Of a stretch of 64,000 bases of DNA, positions 45,514-56,920 are shown one piece after another. The stretch lies in assembly GCA_014529385.2 (NCBI GenBank), contig CM043958.1:85915525-85979524 (forward strand), written 5' to 3'. Position 1 is the stretch's first letter. Each line of letters opens with the position of its first letter. Origin of the DNA: Adiantum capillus-veneris (taxonomy: Eukaryota; Streptophyta; Polypodiopsida; Polypodiales; Pteridaceae). The notes under the pieces are model-generated. The model searched no databases. It saw only the letters and a program-made list of their open reading frames with translations, and was not told where the DNA came from. The position numbers were made by a program, and so were the translations under genes.

Positions 45514-46036
45514 TTTGCAATGCGCATATGGACTCCTCGACTGATGTTCAACTAGCAAGGGAGCCCATGAGGGTTGGTCGAGTTGAGGTAGGGTATTGAG
45601 CACTTGTAGAGAGACCATCGAAAGACGTGTGGGGAATGCTTGCCGAATTGAAGTTCAAGGGAAATTAGATTCTTTGTGGTTACACAAAGCACACACTGGC
45701 ATATTGAGGCAAGTACAGAATTCTAAGGTTGGGTTTAGACTGAACCGGCGGAAGAAACAAGTCTTCGCAAATCTGCTGCTGCCTAATGTGAAAGTGTGGA
45801 GGAGGGCCAGTGAAAGAGCAAAGGGGGCTGAGAGAGGCCATCAACTCTTCCTGCGGGGGGGGGGGGGGGGGGGGGGGGGGTCGGAAGAAAAATGGAGGGC
45901 CTGACGGAAGAGTGTCTCAACTCCAACCAATCAATTTTCGCCATGGAACATTGACGCCCCTTTGCATTTCTCTTCCACCGCCTAGTCTGAACCCATCCTA
46001 GGCTGGCCTCTTGAGTGTAGCTCATGTGCTCATTCC

Positions 46037-46086
<50 letters not shown>

Positions 46087-46550
46087 ATGGGATCATGGTG
46101 GTGGAGCCATAGGGCATGTGCTACCAACATGCATCATTGCATACACTCAATGTTCACTCATCTTGAGTTCAAATTTTGAGGGAGAACGATTTGAATTGAA
46201 ATGGCAGTTGCAAAGGTAAATTTGATAGGGATAGGCGTATAGGCTATAGCTTTGGAGCTGTTGCTGTAGCCGCGGCCCGCGCTCCAAAAAGCCTGCAAAG
46301 TGCAAAGTGTTGGCACTTGCCTTGCTTTGCCTGCCTGCTTGCCAGCCACAAAAGGCAGCCGGCCTTTCTACCCCTTATTTCAAGGCACTCTTCCCATCTG
46401 GTGGGGAGAGAGAGAGAGAGCGCACCCACGTCGTGCAGACTCTCTTGCACTACTACCCAACACCCATAACCCATCTCTCGACCTCTGCGTAAGCTCTTTT
46501 TCAAGACCCAACTCCGCGGTTCTCCTTCTGCTCTACGTGCCTCACACTCA
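45512..46550. other. Upstream region of the AG-peptide gene
   Basis: Contains a poly-G tract (about 24 bp, 45857-45880), a (GA)n array (46039-46084) and a short (GA)n at 46407-46420. Promoter elements for the gene at 46584 should lie here or just downstream, but no TATA box is clear. No other gene recognised. Confidence 0.4.
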
Positions 46551-46580
46551 GAGAGAGAGAGAGCGAGAGAGAGAGAGAGA
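46549..46580 (+). promoter_or_regulatory. GA-rich 5' leader of the AG-peptide gene
   Basis: An interrupted (GA)n run ends three bases before the start codon. Such tracts are common in plant 5' UTRs and can bind GAGA-type (BBR/BPC) factors. A role here is inferred only. Confidence 0.35.
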
Positions 46581-46583
46581 GCC

Positions 46584-46892
46584 ATGGCTTCCTTCAAGAT
46601 TACCCTCTCCTTCTCCCTTCTCTCTCTTCTGATCATCTTCATCTCTGTGGCAAATGCACAACCGTCTGCCAGCCCTGCGCCCGAGCCCACTAGCGATGGT
46701 ATCCCCCAACTTGCCTGCAATTAGATAAGCTCTTTGAAACAATGTGATGCCAAAGCAGCACTAATCTTTGTCTAATTTTGCACTGCAGGCTCAAACATCG
46801 ACCTCGGCATCGCATACACACTCATGTTCGCGGCGTTGGCGGTCACTTACCTGATGCACCCAATTGATGCTTTCCCATTCAACTTGTTCTGA
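46584..46892 (+). CDS. Classical arabinogalactan peptide (AGP16/20-like), two exons
   Basis: Exon 1 is 46584-46698 and exon 2 is 46789-46892, with a 90-bp GT...AG intron (46699-46788) splitting a glycine codon after its first base. The spliced protein has 72 residues. It has an N-terminal signal peptide (ASFKITLSFSLLSLLIIF, cleavage probably before QPS) and a mature core QPSASPAPEPTSDG, whose SP/AP prolines are hydroxyproline-arabinogalactan sites in the family. A C-terminal hydrophobic segment (IAYTLMFAALAVTYLMHPID, ending NLF) is typical of AG peptides and is the signal for GPI anchoring. The mature product would be a roughly 15-residue cell-surface proteoglycan. The ATG follows a GAGA-rich 5' leader (46549-46580). 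Frame and splice sites are clean, so this looks functional. Confidence 0.9.
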
Positions 46893-47640
46893 GGGTACAC
46901 AGCAAAGAGAGCTCATTGTCTGCATTACATCACCCATTTGTGATGTTTTTCTAGTCTTTGTTTTGGATCTCCATCATCACACATTCTTTTGCCCATAATT
47001 CTTCTGCCCATTCCTTTAACAGCTTCCAAGTACTTGTGGCCTTGTAGTTGACATCAAGAAGGGCTGGACCCTGCTTTCTTTCATGTGCACATGTTTAGAG
47101 TTTGATTTGAAGTAGAATCCAAGGTTTCTTTTTGCCAAGCATTTTACCCAAATTGATTACATATAATATTTTTAGCTCCCCTTCAAAAAATACACTCGTC
47201 TTGCTATAATATGGACTAGTTCTCTCTCTTGCTATCCATACACATGCACACATCCGTTAAACACCATAGGTTTTCATGCACATACATGAAAACACATGCA
47301 TACTTAGATTCTAGACACTTAGTTATGTTCAAATATAAGCATGGTGCATATGTTTGTGTGTTGACCCTTTGTGTGTATGAGTGTGTGCGTGCGCGCACGT
47401 GCACACGCATATGTGAAGAGGTCATAGAAGAGCTTACAAATTCCTCGAAGTCTTTTTCTATTATAAGGATATAATTTGGAAATGCCTAGTAGAATTTTGC
47501 AAATCCAAAGGATATTTATACGTTTATTGATTTTTCTTTCTATTACTTTGGTTTAAGACTTGCCAAAAAGGATTTCCAAACAGTTCTATGCTAACCCAAG
47601 GCAAATCTTATTAGAACACTAGGGTAAACACCCAATTAAA
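46893..47640. other. 3' flank of the AG-peptide gene
   Basis: The 3' UTR should start here. No unambiguous polyadenylation signal is called. No other gene is recognised. Confidence 0.4.
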
Positions 47641-47709
47641 AAACCAGGAGCTTGTAGAGGGACGCAATGACCCCCAATTCAAGTAAAGGAAAGCCCCAAT
47701 AAAGCTTCA

Positions 47710-47790
47710 GTGTTTTTGTGGCTAGAGCAGGCGGAATTAAATCTTGACCCTCGAATCCTGGGTTCCATCCTCGCTGGCGGGTTGGCTTTT
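47710..47790 (+). repeat. Possible tRNA-derived SINE head
   Basis: TGGCTAGAGCAGG resembles a pol III A box. About 35 bp later CCTGGGTTCCATCC resembles a B box (GGTTCGANTCC), followed by TCGCTGGCGGG. The order and spacing fit a tRNA-like head, but the B box has a substitution, no cloverleaf is obvious and no poly-A tail or target duplication was identified. Confidence 0.3.
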
Positions 47791-47829
47791 TACTCCCCTT
47801 GGGGGTGTCTTCTTATTTTTCCTTGATTT

Positions 47830-48620
47830 TGCTACACTGCAAAATTTTTGTCGTGTTTTGTCACCTTTCCATCGCCGATCAAGCTGTGGCTTTTAATGGT
47901 GGTAGATTCTGCTCTCACTTACGTGCTGCGTCACTCAAAGCTGAAAACAGTGCACTATGCAGGTCGCACTTTGTCAGTTCGTTTAGGTGGTCTTGTATTT
48001 GGTGTTTTACCCTAGAGTATACAACCAACAAGTAAGCTTTTACAAGTATAGTGTACGTCGGTACACACTGTATCATGACGAGTAGAAAATAAATGTATGT
48101 TTTGGTATAGACTAAAAGGGTAGGGTCGATCTACCAATTTAAGAGCAATTTACAATGAACTCTTATGTATGAGAGAAATGCTTTCCTCTTTCGTGAAAAA
48201 GGCCCTTCTATTAGGTCTCCCCAATCTTAGAAAAATAAAAATTCTTTCAAATATATTAAGTGCATAAGTAAAGGCCGAGTTTAGGAAATAAAAAGACAAA
48301 TGAAGGTGGAAAGTCAAAAGACATATGGAGGTGGAAAATCAAAAGATTGTTTTTGTCCATATAAAGAATATAAAGAGATGTTTCTCTTCTCCTTTATTTT
48401 CACTTTAGTGTTTTCTTCTCTTCTTTTTATAGTGTCCTTGTACTCTCTCTCTCTCTCTCTCTCTATGTTCTATCCGTCCTTCTTAGCTAATACATTTGCA
48501 AATCTATGTGTCTCGTCATTGTTTGTTGCTACATGTTATAGACTAGTGCATCATTTTTGTTTTTGCCGAGAATTTTTTTGAATTAGGAACACCTTTTGAT
48601 TTTTTTGAAGCTATTAGGAA
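47830..48620. other. No gene recognised
   Basis: AT-rich DNA with a short (CT)n run at about 48443-48464. Confidence 0.4.
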
Positions 48621-49195
48621 TGTCTTTTATATTTACATTTTTTGATTGTTTACATTCCTCCAAGCTAGAGGTTACATAGTCCAAGAGATAAAGTGGAGAC
48701 TCTCTAGTGCCGAATAACAACTAAATTAAGAATGAGGGAAAAAAGCCACATAGGTTATGGTGCCATAGGATATCTTATGTCTTTTATTTTTGCATTTTTT
48801 AATTGTTTACATATTATGTCTTTTATATTTGCATTTTTTAAATTGTTTACATCCCTCCAAGCTAGAGTTTACATAGTACAAGGGATAAAGGGGAGACTCT
48901 CTCATGCCAAATAACACTAAATTGAAAATGAGGGGGAAAATCCACATAGGTATCCAATAGTACCACTGGATATCTTATGCCATTGGATATCTTATATCTT
49001 ATGGCATTTTTTAATTGTTTACATATTATGTCTTTTATATTTGCATTTTTTATTGTTTACATCCCTCCAAGCTATAGGTTACATAGTGCAAGAGATAAAG
49101 GGGAGACTCTCTCATGCCAAATAACAACTAAATTAAAAATGAGGGGGGAAAAGCCACATAGCTATCCAATAGTACCATTGGATATCCTTGCCAAC
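48621..49195. repeat. Three tandem copies of a roughly 200-bp unit
   Basis: Units start at about 48621, 48817 and 49029 with TGTCTTTTATATTT. Each contains CTCCAAGCTA, GGGGAGACTCTCTCATGCC (diverged in unit 1) and a CCACATAGGTATCC-like end. The third unit ends at about 49195. Units 2 and 3 are closer to each other than to unit 1. Confidence 0.8.
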
Positions 49196-49980
49196 GAGAA
49201 GGAACATCCTTGGTCACTATAGCTTTATGGCATTGCCTCTTTGCATTGTTGGAGGTATCCTCTATTGTGTCATATTGGCCTTATAAGGCACTTGCGACAC
49301 ATATAAGGTCAGGTAGTGGAAATAGGGGATCCCAAGGTGGGTGCGAGTGGAAAAAGGACCTTACCATAGCCACTTGACAAGGTCCCATTGTAGTTGAACC
49401 AGAGATCGAGCTCTAAAAGCCCATAATCGCAAGTCCCCTCTGATTGCCTTCTCGTGATCTGAGTCAAGTAGTCATTGCCGTCCAGAAGCAACAAGCACTC
49501 AATCCTTTAAAATGTGCACTCCAAGACCATAGCTGCCTTACATTGAACATAAGAGAGTGAACCCTTCTTTCACCTCAAATAACAATTACTCCCTTTTATT
49601 TATGCAAGCTTGCACAACAAGTAGAATCTCCACCTATGTAAAAGCTCCTATCCATATTGGTGAGCTTGGAGTAGCTCAAAAGGTAGATGCGAGTCAAAAA
49701 GAGAGCATCGACTATATATCCTACCCGCATAGTCAAACCTCCCCATATATCTGGCTCAATTCATTTTGTCTGCACATCCTCAAGCATGATGCAAGCATTC
49801 ACTCTCCAAAAGTTTGTGATAGTCCAGCTATTGTGGTCCCTAAGCTGTGATAGTCTAGCTTGCCATGGCCCCCAAGCTACATCGAGTTTAGTGCTTAGCA
49901 TGGGCACTATCGAAACATGTATATCAAAGGCTGTGTTTTGGGCCAAATGAAACATTCTAAGTTTCTAAAGGATGGTTTTG
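49196..49980. other. No gene recognised
   Basis: Mixed-composition DNA. The open frames here have no family resemblance. Confidence 0.4.
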
Positions 49981-49989
49981 TGTTGTGGC

Positions 49990-52310
49990 TACTTCCAAAT
50001 TGTAGCTTGTGCATAGTGATGTGTGTGGTCTAATGCAATCATTAGTACTTCCTTTCATTGATGATTAATTAAGAACTCATGGGTGTATTCATTTAAGGTG
50101 AAATTCAAAGCATTTATGTGCTTTTTTCTTCTTTTTTTTTGCTTATGGATGATAATGTATCTGGCTATAGTATGGGCACCCTCCATCCTCATTGAGTGGG
50201 AGTATATGCCTAAAGAGTTCAATGCATTTCTAGATAGTTGCAAGATAAAACACCAATGGACGTTGTCGTATACCCCTCAACAAAATGGTAGTGTAAAGAG
50301 GAGTCACTTATGGAAATGACATGATGTATAGTCAAAAGCCAAGCTTTGCCACACGTTTTTTTAGCTTGAGGCTATCATGTGTGATGCGTATATACTAAAA
50401 AAGTGCTCCACTAAAGCATTGCAGTCAGCACTCCTATGAGGCTTGGCATGACAAGAAGCCATCCATTGGTCAGCTGTGTGTTTTTAATTGCTCGGCTTAT
50501 GCTTGGTGCCTAAGAAACAATGCAAAAAATTTGGATGATTAGGGTGTGAAATGTATTTTTTTGGTTGTACTGTAGAAAGAAAAGGTTATTGGTTGTACCA
50601 TCCCCAAACAAAGTGTTTATTGATTGGTTGAGATGTTGTTTTTGTGGAAGTTGCAATTTAACCCTTGTCATCATGTACCAAGGAGATAAGTATGAGCTTA
50701 CAAAATGTATATGATACATTGTTCCTCCATTGAGTTGTGTAACCACAAATGTAGCTCCTATCCATATTTCAAATGATGTTACACATCGAACAATTTTCTA
50801 ATCCATATTCATAGTATGTAATTGATGAGTAGAGGGTTGAAAATGAGTAGGCTAGAGGTATGACAAGATAGCTAGTGCAAACCATGCATGAAAATAAATT
50901 GACTGTACTTTTGTCTAGTCATACTTCAGGTTTTCAACATGCCTCTTATGCATCAAACTCTTATGTTTGGCTATGTCAACTATGTATGATGAGGAAGAGC
51001 CTTTGTCATTTGATGAAGCACAAAACTTAGAAATTGTTTTAGTTCCAATGCAATATGAGTATGATGCTCTTGTGAAGAATGGCACATTGTTTTTGTGTGA
51101 CTAGTGTCTTGACAAAAAGGATATTGGTACTTAGTAGGGGTTTTCAAGTTGAAACACAAGCTTGATAGTAGTACTAATTGCTATAAGGCTAGACTCATGG
51201 CAAGGAAAAGGGCATTGATTTCGATGAGCCATTCGCTTCGACTTGTCGTGTGACCATTCGTATCATTTGTGCATTTGCAACTCATAATAGTTGGAATATA
51301 GATCAATTGGACATGATGATGTTTTTGAATGGTGAGTTGCATGAGGAAGTGTATGTATTGTAGCCTTGTAGTTTTGTCGAAAAAGAAAAGGATTATTTTT
51401 AGGTGAGAATTTTCTTGCTAGTTCTTTTTCACTCCAAGTGAGCTCTTTAGGCTTAATGTTTTGGTGTACACAATACAAGAACTAGTAATGTGAAGAGCTA
51501 GGCCGAGCATTAAAATGGCAATGCCTCTAAGTTACCTGTTGCATCGATGAGGCAGTGTAGCCATGTTTCACCTCACCCTTGAGATGTGTGTCCTTGACAA
51601 GTGAGCTCCACTATGCTCACAAGATGGAGCATGTAGCAATGCAAGACATCTCAGTGGACTTTGTAGAGGCAGAGCTGGAGCAAGATTGCTCCAGTGAGAC
51701 ACAACAGGTGTTGTTGGAGTTTGTGCAGACAAAGGTAGAGCAGGTTTTCTCCCTAGAGACACAAGTAGAGATGATGAACATGGGTCTTTGGTATGCTCGT
51801 GCTAGAGGCTTATGAGTTGATGTGATGACACATAGTTCTACCTATGGATGAGAGGAACGTAGCCATCCCAATGTCGAGGATGACACATCCATATGTGATG
51901 AGCAGTCTTGATGATGTGGTGTATGTAGATAGCAATGAGGAGGCTAGTACAACCATGTTTGTTTCATCAGCATTCGGGTATCTCATGTATGACCTACTAG
52001 TATCGAGGCCCGACCTATCAGCTGTAGTGGAAGCATTTACAATAGGAATGGTTGATTGTACGATGACTAACACTAGAATGATGCATTGTGGAGCTATGCA
52101 GACCATAAAAAGTCAGTTGGATTTACACGCAAGCTCTAGCATGGATTCACATGCTCGCCTATCACTAGAGCCAACACAGCTACATGTAGATTTTGTGAGC
52201 AAGCAAATGGGCATAGGTTGAGAGAGTCTCTCACCTATTTTCTTGTACATACTAGTAGTTTAGGTAGTAGAACTCACTTATTGGCACATTCACTTTAAGT
52301 GAAAGGTTGC
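49990..52310 (+). pseudogene. Decayed copia pol (integrase to RNase H) and 3' end
   Basis: VHSDVCGLMQ near 50010 is the first integrase core D. FLDSCKIKHQWTLSYTPQQNGSVKR near 50225-50300 is the region of the last catalytic residue. RT pieces follow: EPLSFDEAQNLEI near 51000, KLDSSTNCYKARLM near 51160, and IDFDEPFAST...IDQLDMM near 51215-51315. SAFGYLMYDLLVSRPDLSAVVEAF lies near 51970. A TTTAAGTGAAAGG polypurine-like tract and TGCTGGGGTTAAAGG near 52295-52320 parallel the junction at 60985-61015, so the 3' LTR probably begins there. Many stops and indels. Confidence 0.65.
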
Positions 52311-52446
52311 TGGGGTTAAAGGAAAATGTATCTTTCCCCCTTGGCCGGACACTATGTATGGCCACCCACTGTTCTCCTTACTCATAGTACATATACAAAG
52401 GAGCAGCTCTCATACACTTCTATCGAGAGGTTGTTCCACCCACTGT

Positions 52447-52516
<70 letters not shown>

Positions 52517-52660
52517 CCCCCTTCTCTCTGTCCATACACACACCACATTTATTTTTTCTTTTGAGGATGTAGGCTTTCAAGTTTAGTCTGATTTCCTAGC
52601 TTATGCCTAGAGTACCTCCTCTTATTGCTTCAAATGTGGGATCTTATTGGTAACTTCATT
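52311..52660 (+). repeat. Probable copia 3' LTR start with (CT)n array
   Basis: Follows the polypurine-like tract at about 52295-52307. Includes a (CT)n run of about 66 bp at 52448-52513. The right boundary is not determined. Confidence 0.4.
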
Positions 52661-53650
52661 GTCCTCACGAATAATTACAACAAGGAATGGAAAAGTGACA
52701 AGTATACCATCTATTCAAGTTCTAGTGCATGATCCCCATGCCCTCCCAAAGAGATACTTCTTTTAAAGGATGGTGCTGGTTGGATTAGACAATGAGCTGA
52801 GTACTTGGGGACACACGTTTCCCAGTTGGTGTTTCATATGACATTAGATAAAGCATGTGGAAAAAGGCATCCCCTTGTCGAAGACCTTGCCTACTATGCC
52901 AGATTTAAGCTCATATACAATATCTACAGGGTCAATAGAAGGATGCTACTACCCTAGATGACTCAAACCAGTCGACCTCCATGGCTCATGATGACGGGTT
53001 TGCAAGAGGTATGAGGTTTGTGGGCTCATGACAAGAGGCCTTATCCTAGACCTTGTGATGGTCATTTTCTAGCTCAGTTTTGTGGGTTCCTAAAAGGAAC
53101 TATTTTGATCCTTGAATCCTCGTCAAAAGGAGGTAATCCAGCTTCTTGCGATGATCGAGTCTGCTGCCTAGTCAATAGTTCCATTCCACTACCTTCACCA
53201 AGCTCCTTGCCTCTATCACCCTTGCCTCCTACTCTTGTTTCCTTGTAGCCTCCCCTATTACCATATCGTCAAAAGGAGGTAATGGAGCACGTAACGATTG
53301 ATTTTATTTGCCATGTCAATATTTCCACTCCATTGCCTTCACCAGAGGGCATCCTACCTCTACCACCCTTGCCTCCTACACTTGTCAACCTGCAACCTCC
53401 CCTGCTGTCACCCACTACTGCTACCTTCACTCCTTCCCCTTCCCTTGTCTCATATGCTCCCTCTTCATCCTTGTCACCCCCACCCTCCTCCACCCCTCCT
53501 CACATAGATTGAATTTCATCACCATCATGTTCTTCTTCAATTGGTGAAAAACCTCCTTTGGACTCCTCTACTGGAACTAGGCAACCTTTGGTGCATCATT
53601 CATTGGGTGGGGCTCTTTTAAGAGCTTTCCCCCATCGGATTTTGCACCTC
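52661..53650 (+). pseudogene. Unrecognised degenerate coding sequence, proline-rich part
   Basis: The plus frame 53282-53512 reads STPLPSPEGILPLPPLPPTL and continues with Ser/Pro-rich sequence. Upstream pieces (LAQFCGFLKGTILILESSSK near 53065) look protein-like. A 146-bp direct duplication (53121-53266 and 53267-about 53405) underlies the proline-rich part, giving two PPLPPTLV copies. I do not recognise the family. It could be an extra ORF of a retroelement or a fragment of a host extensin-like or nuclear protein. Confidence 0.3.
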
Positions 53651-53679
53651 TAGAGATGTAGATTTAGATCTCTTCCCTC

Positions 53680-54280
53680 TTGATAATACCAAGAGGGTTG
53701 ATATCCTTTGACATGAGCCATAGAGGGGAGAGGTTTGACTTTTCAATCATGCCCTATCTCAGAGATACAAAGGCAGATGTCACTCTATCCCCAATTAGAG
53801 TTCATATCCCTTTGGTGTCAGCTAGAGGGAAGGAGTCTATAGACTCAACAATTGTCTTCTTGTTTCCCTTGTGTGGGAGAGGCCAACAAGAGGGGCTGAT
53901 GGATAGTGTCTCTAGCTACATTTGAACCCAATTCTTGGAATTTCCTCACCACCTTAATGGACTAGGGGTAATAGATCTACTAAAGAACTTATGGCCTTAT
54001 GTGTACCTTGGTTCTCTAGTATTAAATGGTTTGGGTTGGAGACATTTGGCTATGCACTTGATTGATGATCCGTAGAGTGTCCCTTGCTATGTATTAACCT
54101 ATGAGGATTCTTGGATTGAGGCAAAGGAATGGCATGTAGCTCCGAGATATTGATATATAATTGGCCGGGTCTTGCCACATTGGTCTTTCACTGCCTTATA
54201 CACATTTGACATCGAACTACTCGCCATCCTACCCCCTATTAATTTTTGTGAGCTTTGTTGCTACATCAGACTTGGTATTT
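53680..54280 (+). pseudogene. Unrecognised degenerate open frame
   Basis: One plus frame stays protein-like for about 200 residues, with only three or so stops: MSHRGERFDFSIMPYLRDTK, LEFPHHLNGLGVIDLLKNLW, then YTFDIELLAILPPINF. It may continue the sequence at 52661-53650. Family unknown. Confidence 0.3.
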
Positions 54281-54825
54281 ACAACATTTCCATGAGAAGA
54301 GTCATGTGGAATATGATGACGATGGGCTTTAGCCTATAAACCTACTCTAATGTCATTCCATGAGATGAGATGACATTAGATGAAATTAGATGTAATTGTA
54401 TACAATAGCCCCTATCTTCTAGGGTTGATCCCTCTTCCTAGGGATGCTTGAAGGTTGCATTTGGAATATTCTTGAGTTGTTCTACACCCTTTATATGCCT
54501 AGCTCAAGCCTATAAAAAGAGCCATGTGGTACTCTCATTCTCTACAATTTGAGTAATAAAGTTTTTTATTCCCTTTCCCTTGCCTAGATAAATCCATTCT
54601 ATCCTCTCTTGAATGATTCTATTGGATACATTATGGGCAGACTCCAACCTTCATTGCAATTGGCTCTAAATCTACCATCAAGTTCAAATACAATTTTCTC
54701 ACAACCTGGGTGAAGCTTCATGAGCCCCCCTCCCTATTGAGAGACATTCTCACCATAAGTCATAGTGCCATCCCAATAAAGGCAATGTCCCACAATTCTT
54801 TTCAAAGGTTTATCTAACAAGAGGT

Positions 54826-55191
54826 TTGTTCTCAATATGGAGCAAAGGAAACTTCACATTGATTCCCACAAAGAACATCGAGGAAACAAAGCAGAAAATA
54901 ATTATTTTAAGATTATCCCGTCAATATGATCACATAGTCAAGATACTTGAAGAAAAAGCATTTGCACCTACTTTTCAAACTGTAATAAACACACTACAAG
55001 TAGAAGAAAGAAAACATAACAAGGAAACACCATCCTCTTCAAGGGGAGGATTCTATCAAGCCTCAAAGTCCAAAATAAAGTGCTACACATGTGAAAAACT
55101 AGGACACATTTCAAATGGTTGCTACAAGAACAAGTGTGCCCACTATAGAAAGAGAGGACATCCACTTGTCAGATGTTCCTACAAAGATTAA
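54826..55191 (+). pseudogene. Copia-type gag fragment with two zinc knuckles
   Basis: TKQKIIILRLSRQYDHIVKI resembles the end of the copia gag capsid domain. Two knuckle-like motifs follow, CYTCEKLGHISNGC (complete) and CAHYRKRGHPLVRC (second Cys replaced by Tyr). The frame starts at a non-standard position and lacks the N-terminal capsid half. Confidence 0.65.
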
Positions 55192-55834
55192 CCAAATAGG
55201 AATACCATCACCAAAAACAAGAAGTAGACAAACACTCAAGCCAATGTTGCCAAAGGACAAGATGAAGAAGATCAAGGGGGCACTTATTTTGTCTCCTTTG
55301 ATTTCAACTCTTATATTTTGTAGAGCACATGATGGTTGCGTCTAGCTCTTTTTTGTATCAATTTATAAGTATCCTTGGGAGTGATTGGTCACCGTTGTGA
55401 TTATTAATTTGAGGGGAGGGTTGTTTATAAGTCCACTATGGAATTTATGATCATGAATCTTTGACATTTGGCACCCCATGATATGAGTCATCTTTGACAT
55501 GTCAACCTATGAGTGGTTTTCTATGAGTTTCTTCTACATTTGTCATATTCTAGACCCCAAGGGGAGATTTACTAAGGATGGGACGTAGCCTATGATTCTA
55601 CCCTTATGACATTACACATGATGAATGAAATTACATGAAATTATAGCTTCAAAAATCAGCCTCAATCTTCTATCATCAATCCCTCTTCCTAAGGATGCTT
55701 GGAGGACGCATTTAGCCTCTTCTTAAGTTGTACTACACCCCTTGTAATACACACATGAGAATCTTAACTAGTATAAGGAGATCCCTCTTGTACTCTCATT
55801 TTTTCATAGCTGAATAATCAAGGTTTTCCTTTCC

Positions 55835-55840
<6 letters not shown>

Positions 55841-55876
<36 letters not shown>
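55841..55876. repeat. (CT)n microsatellite
   Basis: About 36 bp of CT within the second terminal repeat. Confidence 0.9.
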
Positions 55877-55878
<2 letters not shown>

Positions 55879-55900
55879 CTGTGCAATTATTCTACTATAA

Positions 55901-56435
55901 ACATGAACGCTAGTTTTGCTTAATTATCCATAATCTACCAAAATGACAAGGAATTGATGGTCCACACTCTATGTGATATCATCATGTTGATTGGTACAAG
56001 AGGTGTAGTGATGGATTGATGATTGTATTGGCACCATTACAAGAGCACTACTTGTGTAAGAGCCATATTCAACATTGTGGCATGTTTCTTGATAGTCAAT
56101 ATGAGAAAAAATTTCAGGATATATTTGGCAGTATGGGCTCTCAAGAAAGTATATGCATTTTAATCACTCCGTGGCAAGCCTCTATGGCTTAATATGCACT
56201 TTGAGAGCGAGTTCATTGGCTTGTTGAATGTCAATGCTCCCAACCTTGAAAGTGCTCGAGCAGAGTTCTAGGCTGCGATTCTTGAAAAATTACCTTGGTC
56301 ATGACACTATGTTGCATTTCGATAGCCATGAGGCAAATTTGTGGAGAGTTCAAGAGGCTTCCTAAGACTTGGCTTCATGTAAGCTAATGAAGTGGCACAA
56401 GAAATTTGTATTTTGGATTGGTAGGACACCGACCC
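55901..56435. other. Unassigned, possibly retroelement debris
   Basis: No domain is recognised. Plus and minus frames here are protein-like in places but short and unassigned. Confidence 0.25.
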
Positions 56436-56762
56436 TCAAGAAATTCCTTTGGTATGGTAGAGAGGGATAGCCCGCATTCGTTGCTCATCACACCAACCGC
56501 TCCTCAAGGTAGCCTCACAAAGTAAGGCCTTGATAGGGAACCTAATTGTTTTAGTCTCTAGATCCCACCAATGACAAGCCATCTTGCCAGGATTACCGTA
56601 TGCAAGATGTATGCACTTCCTTGACTTGTGTTCAAGCTTGCCATGGACATCTTTGGAAATAAGGAAATATGTTTCATAACCAAATATGCACAAGATGGAT
56701 GTTCTTTGATTGGAGCTCCTTTGGATCCTTGTTCTTGCAAAGATTTCTAGATGATTGATCAA
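56436..56762 (-). pseudogene. Copia integrase C-terminal fragment
   Basis: A 108-residue minus frame with IFGYETYFLISKDVHGKLEH, KSRKCIHLAYGNPGKMACHW and WDLETKTIRF. This is the plant copia pattern 'FGC.AY.......R.KLD.K...CIFLGY....KGYRLWDP...K'. Key positions are mutated and it is isolated from its core domain. Confidence 0.65.
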
Positions 56763-56920
56763 TCAAATTTACAATTTTCTTGATACCTTAGGCCCCCAAA
56801 ATTTCCTCTCAATGTGGTCTTTCATCCATGTTCCTCCATCTTCATACTCTGAGCACAACCAATTTGAAAAGAACAAATTTGTCCCAATGATGGAGCTATC
56901 ATATTAAATCTTTAGTATAC

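Larger units (their letters stand above)
54290..55900 (+). mobile_element. Possible small gag-only retroelement with diverged terminal repeats
   Basis: Two diverged direct repeats, about 54310-54640 and about 55575-55900, share ordered words: TAGCCTAT, GACATTA, ATCCCTCTTCCTA, GGATGCTTG, TACACCC and GTACTCTCATT. They enclose a single gag-like frame (54826-55191). No protease, RT or integrase is found in the 0.9 kb between them. This is the layout of a non-autonomous terminal-repeat-with-gag element. Boundaries, PBS and target duplication are not resolved and the repeats are strongly diverged. Confidence 0.4.

Noticed and set aside
47710-47790. Functional tRNA gene
   Set aside because: A- and B-box-like words are present, but the B box is mutated and no complete cloverleaf can be drawn. 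A SINE head is the most that can be said.
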